A DNA stretch of 64,000 nt, taken from contig OZ223471.1 of the NCBI GenBank assembly GCA_965140775.1, forward strand, positions 3,844,001 to 3,908,000, read 5' to 3'. This DNA comes from UBA6244 sp965140775 (lineage in GTDB: Bacteria; Bacteroidota; Bacteroidia; Bacteroidales; F082). The notes beneath the pieces were generated by a model. It searched no databases and was not told the origin of the DNA. It was given only the letters and a program-made list of their open reading frames with translations. Positions 7,574-15,905 of the stretch are shown one piece after another. The position numbers and the translations under genes are program-made. Every line of letters starts with the position of its first letter. Positions within the stretch are counted from its first letter, which is position 1.

Positions 7574-8653
7574 TTAGTAGCGGTTGATACAGTTTAAGTC
7601 GCTAAAAGCCTGTTGCAAACGCACCACGATGGATTCTTCCGAAGCGCGGAGCCATTTGCGGGGGTCGTAATATTTTTTGTTGGGAACATCTTCGCCTTCG
7701 GGATTACCAATTTGGCCTTGCAGATAATCGTGGTATTTGATGTCGTAATGACGAACGCCATCCCAACCGGCCCATTGGGTATCGGTATCGATGTTCATTT
7801 TTACCACACCATAACCAATGGCTTCTTTAATTTTTGCAGGTTCTGAACCTGAGCCACCATGAAATACAAAGTTCACAGGATTGGCAGCCGTATTGTATTT
7901 TTTCTGGATATACTCCTGCGAATTGTGCAGAATGATGGGCTCCAGTTTTACATTTCCGGGTTTGTACACGCCATGCACATTGCCAAAGGCCGCGGCGATG
8001 GTGAAGCGATCGCTCACTTCCGACAGCACTTCAAAAGCACGGGCTACTTCTTCGGGTTGGGTATAAAGTTTGGAACTTTCAACCCCGGAGTTATCCACGC
8101 CATCTTCTTCCCCACCGGTTATTCCCAATTCAATTTCGAGGGTCATGCCCATTTTGCTCATGCGCTCAAGGTACTTTTTGGAAATTTCCAGGTTTTCTTC
8201 CAGAGGCTCTTCCGACAGGTCGAGCATGTGAGAGCTAAACAAAGGTTTTCCTGTTTTGGCAAAATAGTCTTCGCCTGCATCCAGCAAGCCGTCAATCCAG
8301 GGCAGCAACTTTTTGGCGGCATGGTCGGTGTGCAGAATCACTGGAATGCCATACATATGAGCCAGGTTGTGCACATGCAGCGCACCGGAAATACATCCGG
8401 CAATGGCGGCTTTTTCACCTTCGTTGGAAAGCGATTTGCCGGCATAGAACGAACCGCCACCATTGGAAAACTGAATAATAACCGGAGAGTTGGCTTTTTT
8501 GGCCGCTTCCATCACAGCATTAATACTATTGGTTCCAACCACATTTACGGCAGGCAGAGCAAATTGGTTGGCGCGGGCGTTATGAAATATGGCCTGCACA
8601 TCGTCGCCAACGGCAACACCGGGAGCAACATTTTCGGATATTTTTTGTGACAT
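7574..8653 (-). CDS. fbaA: Class II fructose-bisphosphate aldolase
   Basis: 359 residues, the same length as the Escherichia coli class IIA enzyme. It cleaves fructose 1,6-bisphosphate to dihydroxyacetone phosphate and glyceraldehyde 3-phosphate, reversibly, in glycolysis and gluconeogenesis. Key motifs are present: HTDHAAK with the catalytic Asp110 and zinc ligand His111, the acidic loop LEIELGITGGEEDGVDN, the zinc ligand motif AFGNVHGVYKPGN and the phosphate-binding FHGGSGS with KMNIDTDTQWA. It is a single-gene unit with the best promoter in the window (8686-8716) and a strong terminator. Confidence 0.98.
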   Translation of the reverse strand: MSQKISENVAPGVAVGDDVQAIFHNARANQFALPAVNVVGTNSINAVMEAAKKANSPVIIQFSNGGGSFYAGKSLSNEGEKAAIAGCISGALHVHNLAHMYGIPVILHTDHAAKKLLPWIDGLLDAGEDYFAKTGKPLFSSHMLDLSEEPLEENLEISKKYLERMSKMGMTLEIELGITGGEEDGVDNSGVESSKLYTQPEEVARAFEVLSEVSDRFTIAAAFGNVHGVYKPGNVKLEPIILHNSQEYIQKKYNTAANPVNFVFHGGSGSEPAKIKEAIGYGVVKMNIDTDTQWAGWDGVRHYDIKYHDYLQGQIGNPEGEDVPNKKYYDPRKWLRASEESIVVRLQQAFSDLNCINRY

Positions 8654-8685
8654 ATTCGTTGATTTTAAGATTCGATATCAGACCA

Positions 8686-8716
8686 CAAAAGTAAGGGTTA
8701 TTCCTATGCTTGCAAA
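8686..8716 (-). promoter_or_regulatory. Perfect Bacteroidota consensus promoter of fbaA
   Basis: Minus strand: TTTG (8716-8713), 19-bp spacer, TACTTTTG (8693-8686), exactly TTTG-N19-TAnnTTTG. The predicted leader is about 30 nt to the ATG at 8653. Confidence 0.9.
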
Positions 8717-8824
8717 TGATTATGGAGGGGAATTAATCATTTTTAACTATTCAATAAAACCGCAAACGATTGCATTTGTGCGATTTATAAAAAGTTGTTG
8801 TTGGCCGGACGATTTTGTTCAAGC

Positions 8825-10711
8825 TTAGGCTTGTGCCAGGTGCAAATGCTTTTGAATCATGGTAAGCAATTCGGTTCGGTTGATGGGTTTGGCAATGTAA
8901 TCGTCGAAACCGGCAGCCAGATAACTATCGCGATCACCACTCATGGCAAAAGCTGTTTGAACGATAAACGGAACCGATTTATACTCAGGCAGGCGCTCTT
9001 TGATGGCCTTCATCAGTGAGGTTCCGTCCCAGGGCGGAGGAAGCTGCATGTCGAAAAGCATGACCCTGAAAATTTCCCCTTGGTTGTAAGCATTTTCAAC
9101 CTTTGAAAGGGCATCGTCGCCATCGATGGCCATGGTAATCTTACCGGCTTTTTTAAGCATTTTTTCCAATACCATACGGTTCATGCGGTCGTCTTCCACA
9201 ATGAACAGGCTAATTTCTCCCAACTCAGGCGCAGTAATCAACGATCCTGTTTCTACTACTGTTTCTGAAGTAATTTCTGATGAACCCCGCTCTCCCACAC
9301 AAGGAATGGCAATGGTAACAACTGTACCCTTTTGCCATTGCGAACCAATGGAAATACTTCCTCCCATCATACTTACAAACCGATGGGCCAGGGTAAGACC
9401 GATACCCTTTCCCTGATAAATTTGTGTTTTACCCTTTTTGCCATATTGAAAGGATGCCAGCAGCGCTTTCAACATGTCGGGATCCATTCCCTGACCGGTA
9501 TCTTTCACCTGAATGACTGCCACATTTTTTTCGGGATTGTAGGAGGTAGTTATGGTAACAAAACCCGTTGAGGTAAACTTGATGGCGTTGTCGGTAAGTA
9601 TATTCAGCACTTTTTTCAATTTGATGCTGTCGGCTTTCAACTTGGGTAGCTCAGGGTCGATTTTCACCTTAAATACAAGTCCTTTTTCTTTGGCTTTCTT
9701 CTGATAAACCTCCTTCACATCCTTCACGATGTTGTTAAAATGATCGAACTGCAGCTCCACCTCCACCATGTTGGCCTCGATACTGCTGATGTCGATGATG
9801 TTGTCCAACAAACCCGTGAGTTGAAGGCTGCTTTGCTCAATATTTTCGGTATATTCGTACAATTCGGCGTTTCCCATAACAGCCAATTCGGTTTGCAACA
9901 GGCTGGAAAACCCGATGATGCCGCTTAGCGGGGTTCTAATTTCATGACTTAAGCTACCCAAAAATGCATTTTTCAAATAATCGGCTTCTTCTACCTGCTT
10001 CAGCTTTTTGCGCAATTCAAATTCGCGTTGCCGCTCCTTTTCCAGTCGTTGTTGCAGGCTGGCTGTTCGTTGATAAACCTCTTGCTTAACCTGCGATTTA
10101 AAGGTATCTATCTCACGTGCCAATTTCTGAAGAACAGCTTCTTGCTGTTGGAATTCATGCCTCAACTTACGGTTTGTGAGGTACTGTTTGAGTACATAAA
10201 AGGCAAAAGCAATTAAAATCACCCACAAAAAGATGGCAAGGGGTTTCCCTGCCCTTTGCAAGCCCCAACCATGCTGCCCCCGACTTTGCTTTTCCCTTTG
10301 ATAACCAGCTACAAGGCGTAATCGCTCAGCCTCGAGCTCCAAATCTTTGGCCTCCATGGCCAGCTGTAAATACTTGATGGTACTGTCGGCAACCAGGTTT
10401 TTCTGATAATAATTTGCCAACAGATGAAATACCGGTGAAAATTCCGCGACCGTATCGGTGCTATTTTTTAAAGCAATGGCCCGATAACTATATTCCACCG
10501 ATCTGTTTTGGTTGATGGGAAGATAGTGCTTTGCCAACCAGATATAAGATGTAATTTTCTGTTTTTCTGAAATTTGCGGGAGCTCGCTTTCTACACTGTC
10601 TATCAGAAGAGTAATTTGGGTAAGCGACAAATGTTCATTCTCTTCCAGACACACAGCATTAATTGCATAAAAAAGCAAGAAAAAAACAAGTATTGATCTG
10701 AAGAATGGCAT
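8825..10711 (-). CDS. Hybrid sensor histidine kinase with C-terminal receiver domain
   Basis: 628 residues. An N-terminal signal-like helix (3-20) is followed by a helical, probably TPR-derived periplasmic segment (about 25-140), a TM helix (about 157-177) and a long coiled coil (180-240). The HisKA box is LGSLSHEIRTPLSG with His256; the N box is LTDNAIKFT (N375) and G boxes are DTGQGMD and GKGIGLTLA. A receiver domain fills about 500-625 with VEDDRMN acidic residues, phospho-acceptor D554 (MLFDMQLPPP) and Lys in AKP. It autophosphorylates and relays to its own receiver. No response regulator with a DNA-binding output lies next to it. A -7 box TATCTTTG is at 10740-10733. Confidence 0.94.
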   Translation of the reverse strand: MPFFRSILVFFLLFYAINAVCLEENEHLSLTQITLLIDSVESELPQISEKQKITSYIWLAKHYLPINQNRSVEYSYRAIALKNSTDTVAEFSPVFHLLANYYQKNLVADSTIKYLQLAMEAKDLELEAERLRLVAGYQREKQSRGQHGWGLQRAGKPLAIFLWVILIAFAFYVLKQYLTNRKLRHEFQQQEAVLQKLAREIDTFKSQVKQEVYQRTASLQQRLEKERQREFELRKKLKQVEEADYLKNAFLGSLSHEIRTPLSGIIGFSSLLQTELAVMGNAELYEYTENIEQSSLQLTGLLDNIIDISSIEANMVEVELQFDHFNNIVKDVKEVYQKKAKEKGLVFKVKIDPELPKLKADSIKLKKVLNILTDNAIKFTSTGFVTITTSYNPEKNVAVIQVKDTGQGMDPDMLKALLASFQYGKKGKTQIYQGKGIGLTLAHRFVSMMGGSISIGSQWQKGTVVTIAIPCVGERGSSEITSETVVETGSLITAPELGEISLFIVEDDRMNRMVLEKMLKKAGKITMAIDGDDALSKVENAYNQGEIFRVMLFDMQLPPPWDGTSLMKAIKERLPEYKSVPFIVQTAFAMSGDRDSYLAAGFDDYIAKPINRTELLTMIQKHLHLAQA

Positions 10712-10732
10712 GTATTGGACTATTTGTCATCC

Positions 10733-10740
10733 CAAAGATA
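10733..10740 (-). promoter_or_regulatory. -7 promoter box (TATCTTTG) of the hybrid histidine kinase
   Basis: TATCTTTG on the minus strand, 22 bp upstream of the kinase ATG at 10711. No -33 TTTG at the expected distance. Confidence 0.45.
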
Positions 10741-10770
10741 AAAGAATTAGTGTAATAAAAGGAATGTAAG

Positions 10771-10811
10771 CAAAAAGAAACCCCGATTTATCAGAGATTG
10801 AACTGATCGGG
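10771..10811 (-). terminator. Rho-independent terminator overlapping the acyltransferase stop codon
   Basis: Minus strand: CCCGATCAG (from 10811) pairs with CTG and ATCGGG (to 10782), with a small bulge, followed by TTTCTTTTTG (10780-10771). The stop codon at 10793-10791 lies inside the hairpin. Confidence 0.65.
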
Positions 10812-11333
10812 ATATTTGGCTTTTCGACCCCGGTAGAAATCCTGAATAACTTTCAGATCTTTTTCGTAATCTCCGGTGGGATAAAAGGCAGGGCCTATTC
10901 CGGCTTCTTTTTTGGCAAAATCGATGTACGACAGCACGATGGGCACTTTGGCTTCCATGGCAATAAAATAAAAACCCCGTTTCCATTCCTTTCGCAATTG
11001 TCGTGAACCTTCGGGCGTAACCCCCAGATAAAAAGGATCGCGCCCTTCAAACATGGCGGCAATTTGTCCAACGGTATTACCTTTTTTGCTTCTGTCGATG
11101 GGAATACCTCCCAATTTTTTGAGCAAGCCACCGGTTGGCCAAAAGAAAGCCTCTTTTTTTATGAGAATATGTACCGGAACCTCATTCATCCAGGCATAAA
11201 GAATTCCATACAGAAAATCCCAATTGCTGGTGTGTGGAGCGATGATGAATACAGAGCGTGTAACTCCTTCGGGCATTCCGCCCACGCTTTTCCAACCCAG
11301 GAGTTTGTAGAGAAATTTAGAAATATGCTTCAT
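10791..11333 (-). CDS. 1-acyl-glycerol-3-phosphate acyltransferase family (PlsC-like) protein
   Basis: 180 residues from the ATG at 11333; an in-frame extension to 11456 adds low-quality sequence that reads into the palindromic repeat block and is rejected. The acyltransferase motif I HX4D is HTSNWD (H34, D39) and motif III is TPEGSR (about 107-111). It probably acylates a lysophosphatidate or similar lipid acceptor at the inner membrane, but the family also includes less characterised short acyltransferases. It lies 3' of the GT2/SDR/FabH-like/ACP cluster on the same strand, separated by the palindromes at 11450-11664. Confidence 0.85.
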   Translation of the reverse strand: MKHISKFLYKLLGWKSVGGMPEGVTRSVFIIAPHTSNWDFLYGILYAWMNEVPVHILIKKEAFFWPTGGLLKKLGGIPIDRSKKGNTVGQIAAMFEGRDPFYLGVTPEGSRQLRKEWKRGFYFIAMEAKVPIVLSYIDFAKKEAGIGPAFYPTGDYEKDLKVIQDFYRGRKAKYPDQFNL

Positions 11334-11449
11334 GAGCGATTTATGTAAGTCGCAAAAATAACAATATTCCCGTTGGTTCATGAAAGCGTCGAAAGTGCAC
11401 GAAGTTGGAAAATCCATCACTTCACACCCCCCTTCCCCCGCTTCAAGTG

Positions 11450-11664
11450 TCCACACTCACCCCCGCTTCAAGCGACCATGCTTGAAGATAACCCGGCCAT
11501 CAACACCCCGCTTCAAGCGTCCACGCTTGAAGATGGCACTTACCATCAACACGCTGAATTTCATGCCTTTGACAAAAGCAGCAGGGTAATTTAAACCTGA
11601 CAGGTTTTTGAAACCTGTCAGGTTTAAACCACTCTGCATCCGTTTCAAGCGTCCACGCTTGAAG
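11450..11664. repeat. REP-like palindrome family, three good copies and one degenerate copy
   Basis: Copies at 11466-11487, 11511-11532 and 11643-11664 have 10-bp arms CTTCAAGCGT and ACGCTTGAAG around a CC spacer (the first has one mismatch in each arm, the third starts TTTCAAG). A degenerate copy begins at 11451. Spacing is irregular (45 and 132 bp). Each can fold as a tight hairpin on either strand. They lie between the GT2 gene and the acyltransferase gene, both transcribed leftwards, and may attenuate read-through or protect 3' ends. Confidence 0.85.
11591..11627. repeat. Perfect 17-bp inverted repeat, TTAAACCTGACAGGTTT type
   Basis: Arms TTAAACCTGACAGGTTT (11591-11607) and its exact complement (11611-11627) flank a 3-nt loop TTG. 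Each arm is itself partly palindromic (AACCTGACAGGTT). Repeats of this type recur in intergenic regions of many Bacteroidota genomes. It sits between two copies of the CTTCAAGCGT palindrome. Confidence 0.88.
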
Positions 11665-11716
11665 TTTGATCATCGTTTGATCCCATTGATACACTGATCC
11701 TTTGAACCTTCACCCC

Positions 11717-12637
11717 CTAATCCAACACCTTCTTAATATGATAAGGAGGTTTTTTGTTTTGCACATTTTGAATCCGGCTCAAATAACCACCAATTACTCC
11801 CAAACTAAAAACGATGATGCTGGTGGAAAATAAAATGGTGACAATCACAGAAGTATATCCCAGCGGTACATTAAAGTAAATTTTCTGGATAATAAATTTA
11901 ATGGCCATTAAAAACGACAGAAAAGAAATAATAAACCCGCTGTAAACCATTATTTTAAGCGGTATATTGGAGTAAAAATAGGTGAGGTTGGCGGCCAGCA
12001 TGAACAAGCGAAAGGGGTTGTATCCCGACTGGTTATTTTCACGTTTTTTGTGATCGACCACCACGAACGCAATATTATCTGTGTACCAGTAAATGATTTC
12101 ATCAATAAACACAAAACTAACCTGATGATCGAGTATCTTATCCACAATCTTGCGGTCGAGTAACCTGAAGGACGATCCATTTTCAGCACCGTTGTGAAAA
12201 AGTTTGGCAGATGTGCGCACCGTTTTGCTCATCACATTCCTTGCAAACGAATGTTGCTTTTTGGTATAAATGCCATAAGTGACAGCACTTTGCTGTTTAT
12301 CGGCAGTTTCAATCAACCTGGCTATTTCCTCCGGTGGGTTTTGCAGATCGTCGTCGATGGTGATGATGCGGTCGCCTTTGGCAAACCCGAATCCACACAG
12401 GGTAGCATTGTGCTGACCAAAATTGCGGTCGAGTTTGATGGCTTTGATGAGTTCGGGATATTTCGTTTTGAGTTTTTTCAGCAATTCCCAACTGCCATCG
12501 GTGCCTCCATCTTCCACAAATATCACTTCAAAACTTTGGTTGATTTGCTCAAAAAACCCTTTCAACCTTTCAAAAAGTTCTTCCAAAGAATTTTCGCTGT
12601 TAAATACCGGAACAACTACGGAATAGTTTTTGGCCAT
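11717..12637 (-). CDS. Family 2 glycosyltransferase, polyprenyl-phosphate type (GtrB/ArnC/DPM1-like)
   Basis: 306 residues from the ATG at 12637 (a GTG two codons earlier is less likely). The GT-A fold motifs are VVVPVFNSENSL at the start, VEDGGTDGSWELL (about 42-55) and the metal-binding TIDDDLQNPPEEI. Two C-terminal TM helices (about 228-250 and 262-285) are typical of enzymes that move a sugar onto undecaprenyl phosphate at the inner membrane. It follows the SDR gene by 35 bp on the same strand, so it is probably the last gene of the ACP-FabH-SDR unit. The sugar is unknown. Confidence 0.9.
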   Translation of the reverse strand: MAKNYSVVVPVFNSENSLEELFERLKGFFEQINQSFEVIFVEDGGTDGSWELLKKLKTKYPELIKAIKLDRNFGQHNATLCGFGFAKGDRIITIDDDLQNPPEEIARLIETADKQQSAVTYGIYTKKQHSFARNVMSKTVRTSAKLFHNGAENGSSFRLLDRKIVDKILDHQVSFVFIDEIIYWYTDNIAFVVVDHKKRENNQSGYNPFRLFMLAANLTYFYSNIPLKIMVYSGFIISFLSFLMAIKFIIQKIYFNVPLGYTSVIVTILFSTSIIVFSLGVIGGYLSRIQNVQNKKPPYHIKKVLD

Positions 12638-12672
12638 GACCACATTTTTTTACAAAAATACAGGAATTTCCT

Positions 12673-13422
12673 TTACTGAATTACGCTTCCCATGGGAATG
12701 GAAGTACCGGATATCCACCTCGATTCATCGGAAAGCAAAAACAGGATGGCATGGGCCACGTCGGATGCTTCGCCCACACCCATGGGATATTTTTTCAGGT
12801 ATCGCTGAAGCGATTCGTCCACCATCTCCATCTGACCTTCCTGTGCCGGATTGTTGATGAGCGGGGTGTTGACCAGGCCGGGTTGCAGGCAGTTGGAGCG
12901 GATTCCGCGCTTGACCAACTCCAGAGCAAGCGACCGCGAATAGGCCTCCAGTGCGGCTTTGGCAGCCGTGTATAAGGCACCTCCAAAATAGGGCGTTTGG
13001 GTGGCGATGGTGGACAGAAAGACAATGGATGCCTGATTGCGGATTTTTTTCAACAACAACAACCTTGCGGTGAGCAGTACCGGAGTCTCAAAATTAATGC
13101 GCAACAATCTACTGATATCTCCCTGTCGGATAAACTTGGCGGGCGTAGGTCCCACAATGCCGGCACCATGCACCAATCCGTCGATTTCAGGACAGGTTTT
13201 CGCCAATTCGAAAATGGATGCTTCTTCGGTTAAATCACCCGCGAACACCTGATGTCCCCGGCCTTCCATCATCGAAATGGTTTGGTTTAAACGTGGCATA
13301 TCACGTCCGGCAAGAACCACCAAGGCACCTTGTCTTGAACAGGTTATGGCCGTTTGCTGTCCGATACCAGAAGAAGCTCCGGTGATGAGAATGGTTTTTC
13401 CGGTGAGATTACAAAAGTTCAT
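12673..13422 (-). CDS. Short-chain dehydrogenase/reductase, FabG-like
   Basis: 249 residues. The cofactor motif is TGASSGIG (about 14-21), the NAG motif appears as HGAGIVG, and the catalytic residues are Ser in LSTIATQ and Y-x3-K in LYTAAKAA. The C-terminus (RWISGTSIPMGSVIQ) departs from the usual GG-type ending of FabG. It sits 4 bp after the KAS III stop. By context it may reduce a beta-ketoacyl-ACP made by the neighbouring FabH-like enzyme on the neighbouring ACP; substrate is inferred only from that arrangement. Confidence 0.9.
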   Translation of the reverse strand: MNFCNLTGKTILITGASSGIGQQTAITCSRQGALVVLAGRDMPRLNQTISMMEGRGHQVFAGDLTEEASIFELAKTCPEIDGLVHGAGIVGPTPAKFIRQGDISRLLRINFETPVLLTARLLLLKKIRNQASIVFLSTIATQTPYFGGALYTAAKAALEAYSRSLALELVKRGIRSNCLQPGLVNTPLINNPAQEGQMEMVDESLQRYLKKYPMGVGEASDVAHAILFLLSDESRWISGTSIPMGSVIQ

Positions 13423-13426
13423 GGCA

Positions 13427-14494
13427 TTATGGATTGGGATAAACCAATATTTCAGGACATGTTATGTGATCGGTTTCAAGCAATACGCTTCCCCACGACA
13501 GCCCGACGCCAAAACCGGAAAGCAACAACCGCATGGATCGGCTTTCCAATTGTTCACGCATCTCGGTAACCATGGTGAGCGGGATGGAAGCCGAACTGGT
13601 ATTACCATACGTTTGAAGCGACAGCGGCACCTTTTCCTCGGACTGTTTCAACTGCTTACGGATGGTTTCGTTCATCAGTTTGTTGGCCTGATGCAACACA
13701 ATAAAATCTACCTCATCCAGAGAAGTTTGGGCAAACTCCAACAGGGCCTGCACATTGCGTTTTACTTCGCGAAGCGAAAAATTAAACACCTTGATGCCGT
13801 CCAAAGCAATGTTAAAACCGTTGCGGTAAATGCCTTCGTTGATTTTGTGGTACTCGAAGGAAGTTTCTTTTTCGGCAAAATTGCGGATACCTCCATCGGG
13901 AATGATGATGGCATCGTATCCCGAACCATCGGTTTGAAGGTTGAAAATCATGGGTTTGGCTCCCGGCCTGTATTCCAGCAAGGTAGCCGTACCACCATCT
14001 CCGAAAAGGGGGAACGCACTTTTGTCGCGAAAAGACGTGTTGAGGGTGCTGATATCGCCCGTGAGCAACAACGCCCTCTTTATTCGTCCGGTGGACATCA
14101 TGCTGCCAACCACCGAAAGTCCGTACACATAACCCGAACATCCCAACCCAATGTCGAAAGCCATGGTGCCATGCGACAATCCAAGCCTGTCCTGCAAGAG
14201 GCCGGCAGTGGCGGGAATGATATAATCGCGCGACTGTGAAACGAATATGATCAACTGAATTTCGTTCCTGTCCCAGGATACACCTTCCAACAGTTTTTCG
14301 GAAGCCATAAAACACAAATCGGCAGTGGTGGTTCCCTTGCGGGCATGCCGTTTTTGCTCTACGCCAATGGTTTTTATCAGGGTATTCCGTTCCTTTTCCT
14401 CCACCCAATCGTAATCGCGGTTGTGGTAGATATCCTCGGGTACGCAGGCAGCAATTCCCGAAATTTTAATATCCGGAACAGAAAAAATGGACAT
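13427..14494 (-). CDS. 3-oxoacyl-[acyl-carrier-protein] synthase III family protein (FabH-like)
   Basis: 355 residues. The catalytic triad is intact: Cys119 (DIGLGCSGYVYGL), His268 (VLHQANKLM) and Asn298 (YGNTSSASIP). The enzyme condenses an acyl thioester with malonyl-ACP. FabH-like proteins in specialised gene clusters often act outside primary fatty acid synthesis; the presence of a dedicated ACP and an SDR here supports that view. Its ATG overlaps the ACP stop codon by 1 nt (TAATG), so expression is coupled to the ACP. The family is certain; the physiological product is not. Confidence 0.93.
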   Translation of the reverse strand: MSIFSVPDIKISGIAACVPEDIYHNRDYDWVEEKERNTLIKTIGVEQKRHARKGTTTADLCFMASEKLLEGVSWDRNEIQLIIFVSQSRDYIIPATAGLLQDRLGLSHGTMAFDIGLGCSGYVYGLSVVGSMMSTGRIKRALLLTGDISTLNTSFRDKSAFPLFGDGGTATLLEYRPGAKPMIFNLQTDGSGYDAIIIPDGGIRNFAEKETSFEYHKINEGIYRNGFNIALDGIKVFNFSLREVKRNVQALLEFAQTSLDEVDFIVLHQANKLMNETIRKQLKQSEEKVPLSLQTYGNTSSASIPLTMVTEMREQLESRSMRLLLSGFGVGLSWGSVLLETDHITCPEILVYPNP

Positions 14495-14736
14495 TATGCT
14501 TTGATTTCTACTTTTGAGTCCACCAAATTATATAAATCCTGCACGGTTATGGCCTCGATGAGTTCGTTGGCCGTAATCTCTACGTCGTATTCTACGTTTA
14601 CGTGAGCCAGAAAAATCAGTGCATTCACCGAGTCCCAGGTGAATGCTTCTTTGAGTATGGTAGTTGGGGTAAGGGTGCCGGGCTCGATATCTTCAAATTC
14701 GGCTTCTACTTTTTCTATAAAGTCGTTTATGTTCAT
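14494..14736 (-). CDS. Acyl carrier protein
   Basis: 80 residues. The phosphopantetheine attachment serine is Ser36 in FTWDSVNAL, followed by the usual helical pattern (VNVEYDVEITANELIEAITVQDLYNLV). It is acidic and clearly differs from a housekeeping AcpP (WDSV rather than the usual DSL), as expected for an ACP dedicated to a specialised pathway. It is the first gene of an ACP-FabH-like-SDR-GT2 unit with its own promoter at 14753-14783. Confidence 0.88.
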   Translation of the reverse strand: MNINDFIEKVEAEFEDIEPGTLTPTTILKEAFTWDSVNALIFLAHVNVEYDVEITANELIEAITVQDLYNLVDSKVEIKA

Positions 14737-14752
14737 CGTGTATTCTTTTGCG

Positions 14753-14783
14753 CAAAAATAGTGGTTAATGTTGAATAAAACAA
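14753..14783 (-). promoter_or_regulatory. Promoter of the ACP-FabH-SDR-GT2 unit
   Basis: Minus strand: TTG (14783-14781, within ATTG shifted by one) 20 bp before TATTTTTG (14760-14753). The leader to the ACP ATG is only about 12 nt. Confidence 0.6.
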
Positions 14784-14825
14784 TGTGAGGAAAATCAAGG
14801 GCAATCCGGGCATTTGGTTAGCCAA

Positions 14826-15905
14826 CTACCTGCTATTTTCCAACCTGTTCATCTCGGCCAGCTTTTTGGGGTTAAACACCCGAAGGAAGGCTTTTCCCAA
14901 CACCCTCGGCCCTTTACTCAGAATGGTCATGCGAATGGAGGAAGGCAACTTGTCCACCACCTGTGTAGCGACGTACAACAAGGCGGCAATGGTTCTTCCG
15001 GGAAGCACCCTCAATGCCAAGCCCACACCAAAATGGGTGTATCTCCGCTGATATTGGGCTTGCCCGGCATAACGACCAACGGTATAATCCAGTTGTTTTA
15101 CCTCCATGTCGGTAAGTTCCTTTTTCCACAATCCTATCCTGCTCGTGTTGATTTTCTTCAACAGACTTGCGTGATATTTCTGCAGGATTTCTGGCTGATA
15201 GAGCTTAACTACATCCTCCTTTTTTTCATGAAAATTCAGAATTCCTGATTGATATTGGATCCCCGCAAAGTCACAAATCACTTTCATGGATTCTTCGGGG
15301 TCGCTTACCAGATCTTCGTAACGCAGGTGAAGATAAGCCTCCGGATTTAATCGGGCATCTTTGTAAATCTTCTTGTAAAAATACACCCACTTTTGCGCAG
15401 CCAACGAAGGTATGGGCAATTCGAAGTCCACATTTTTGATGGACACGAAATTGTCGCGATAATCTCGTGTAATGTGGATAAACTTGGCGTTGGGAAATAT
15501 TTTCAACAGCCGTTTGGTGTAAATGGTATAACCCGGATTTTTATCGCCAAACAACAATATTTCTTCTTTGGGAAAAACCGACTGATAGCTGGCATAAACG
15601 GACTTGCAAACATTCCCGTAAGGATTTTCGCCTTCTTGTTTGAATAGGTTTTGACGCAAAAGTTGGTCGTCGAGTTTCCATAAATCGAAACGCCATTGTG
15701 GCTGCAAATCCACATAAAACTGCTCCAAATCGGCTTTCGACCAATGGGTTTTCTTGCCATATTTCCCGTAAAGGTTCACCACAAACTGACATTCGGGCGG
15801 AATGATGACGTTGGTATGGGCATCGAAAAGGGTACGCAACAAAGTAGTTCCCGACCTTGGCCTGCCAACAATGAAAAGAAAGGGTATCTGCGTTAAGTCG
15901 TCCAT
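14826..15905 (-). CDS. Sulfotransferase family protein (PAPS-dependent)
   Basis: 359 residues from the ATG at 15905; a longer frame exists but would overlap deep into the flippase gene. The 5'-phosphosulfate-binding loop FIVGRPRSGTTLLRTLFDAH lies at residues 11-30. A later IHITRDYRDNFVSI stretch holds the Arg/Ser of the 3'-phosphate-binding motif. It transfers sulfate from PAPS to a carbohydrate or lipid acceptor. Its start overlaps the flippase gene by 13 nt, so the two are translationally coupled, pointing to sulfation of a surface glycan or glycolipid. The APS kinase needed to make PAPS is encoded at 31792. Confidence 0.88.
   Translation of the reverse strand: MDDLTQIPFLFIVGRPRSGTTLLRTLFDAHTNVIIPPECQFVVNLYGKYGKKTHWSKADLEQFYVDLQPQWRFDLWKLDDQLLRQNLFKQEGENPYGNVCKSVYASYQSVFPKEEILLFGDKNPGYTIYTKRLLKIFPNAKFIHITRDYRDNFVSIKNVDFELPIPSLAAQKWVYFYKKIYKDARLNPEAYLHLRYEDLVSDPEESMKVICDFAGIQYQSGILNFHEKKEDVVKLYQPEILQKYHASLLKKINTSRIGLWKKELTDMEVKQLDYTVGRYAGQAQYQRRYTHFGVGLALRVLPGRTIAALLYVATQVVDKLPSSIRMTILSKGPRVLGKAFLRVFNPKKLAEMNRLENSR

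Noticed and set aside
7859..8650. A 263-codon plus-strand frame lying entirely inside fbaA
   Set aside because: It is antisense to a certain aldolase gene, has no promoter or recognisable domain, and its composition is a mirror of the aldolase codons.
8761..8782. A hairpin CGCAAA/TTTGTGCG as terminator of the histidine kinase gene
   Set aside because: The stem is imperfect and the following U-run is weak; not listed as a feature.
13277..14239. A 320-codon plus-strand frame across the SDR and FabH genes
   Set aside because: It spans two well-supported opposite-strand genes and shows no domain; an artefact of their codon bias.
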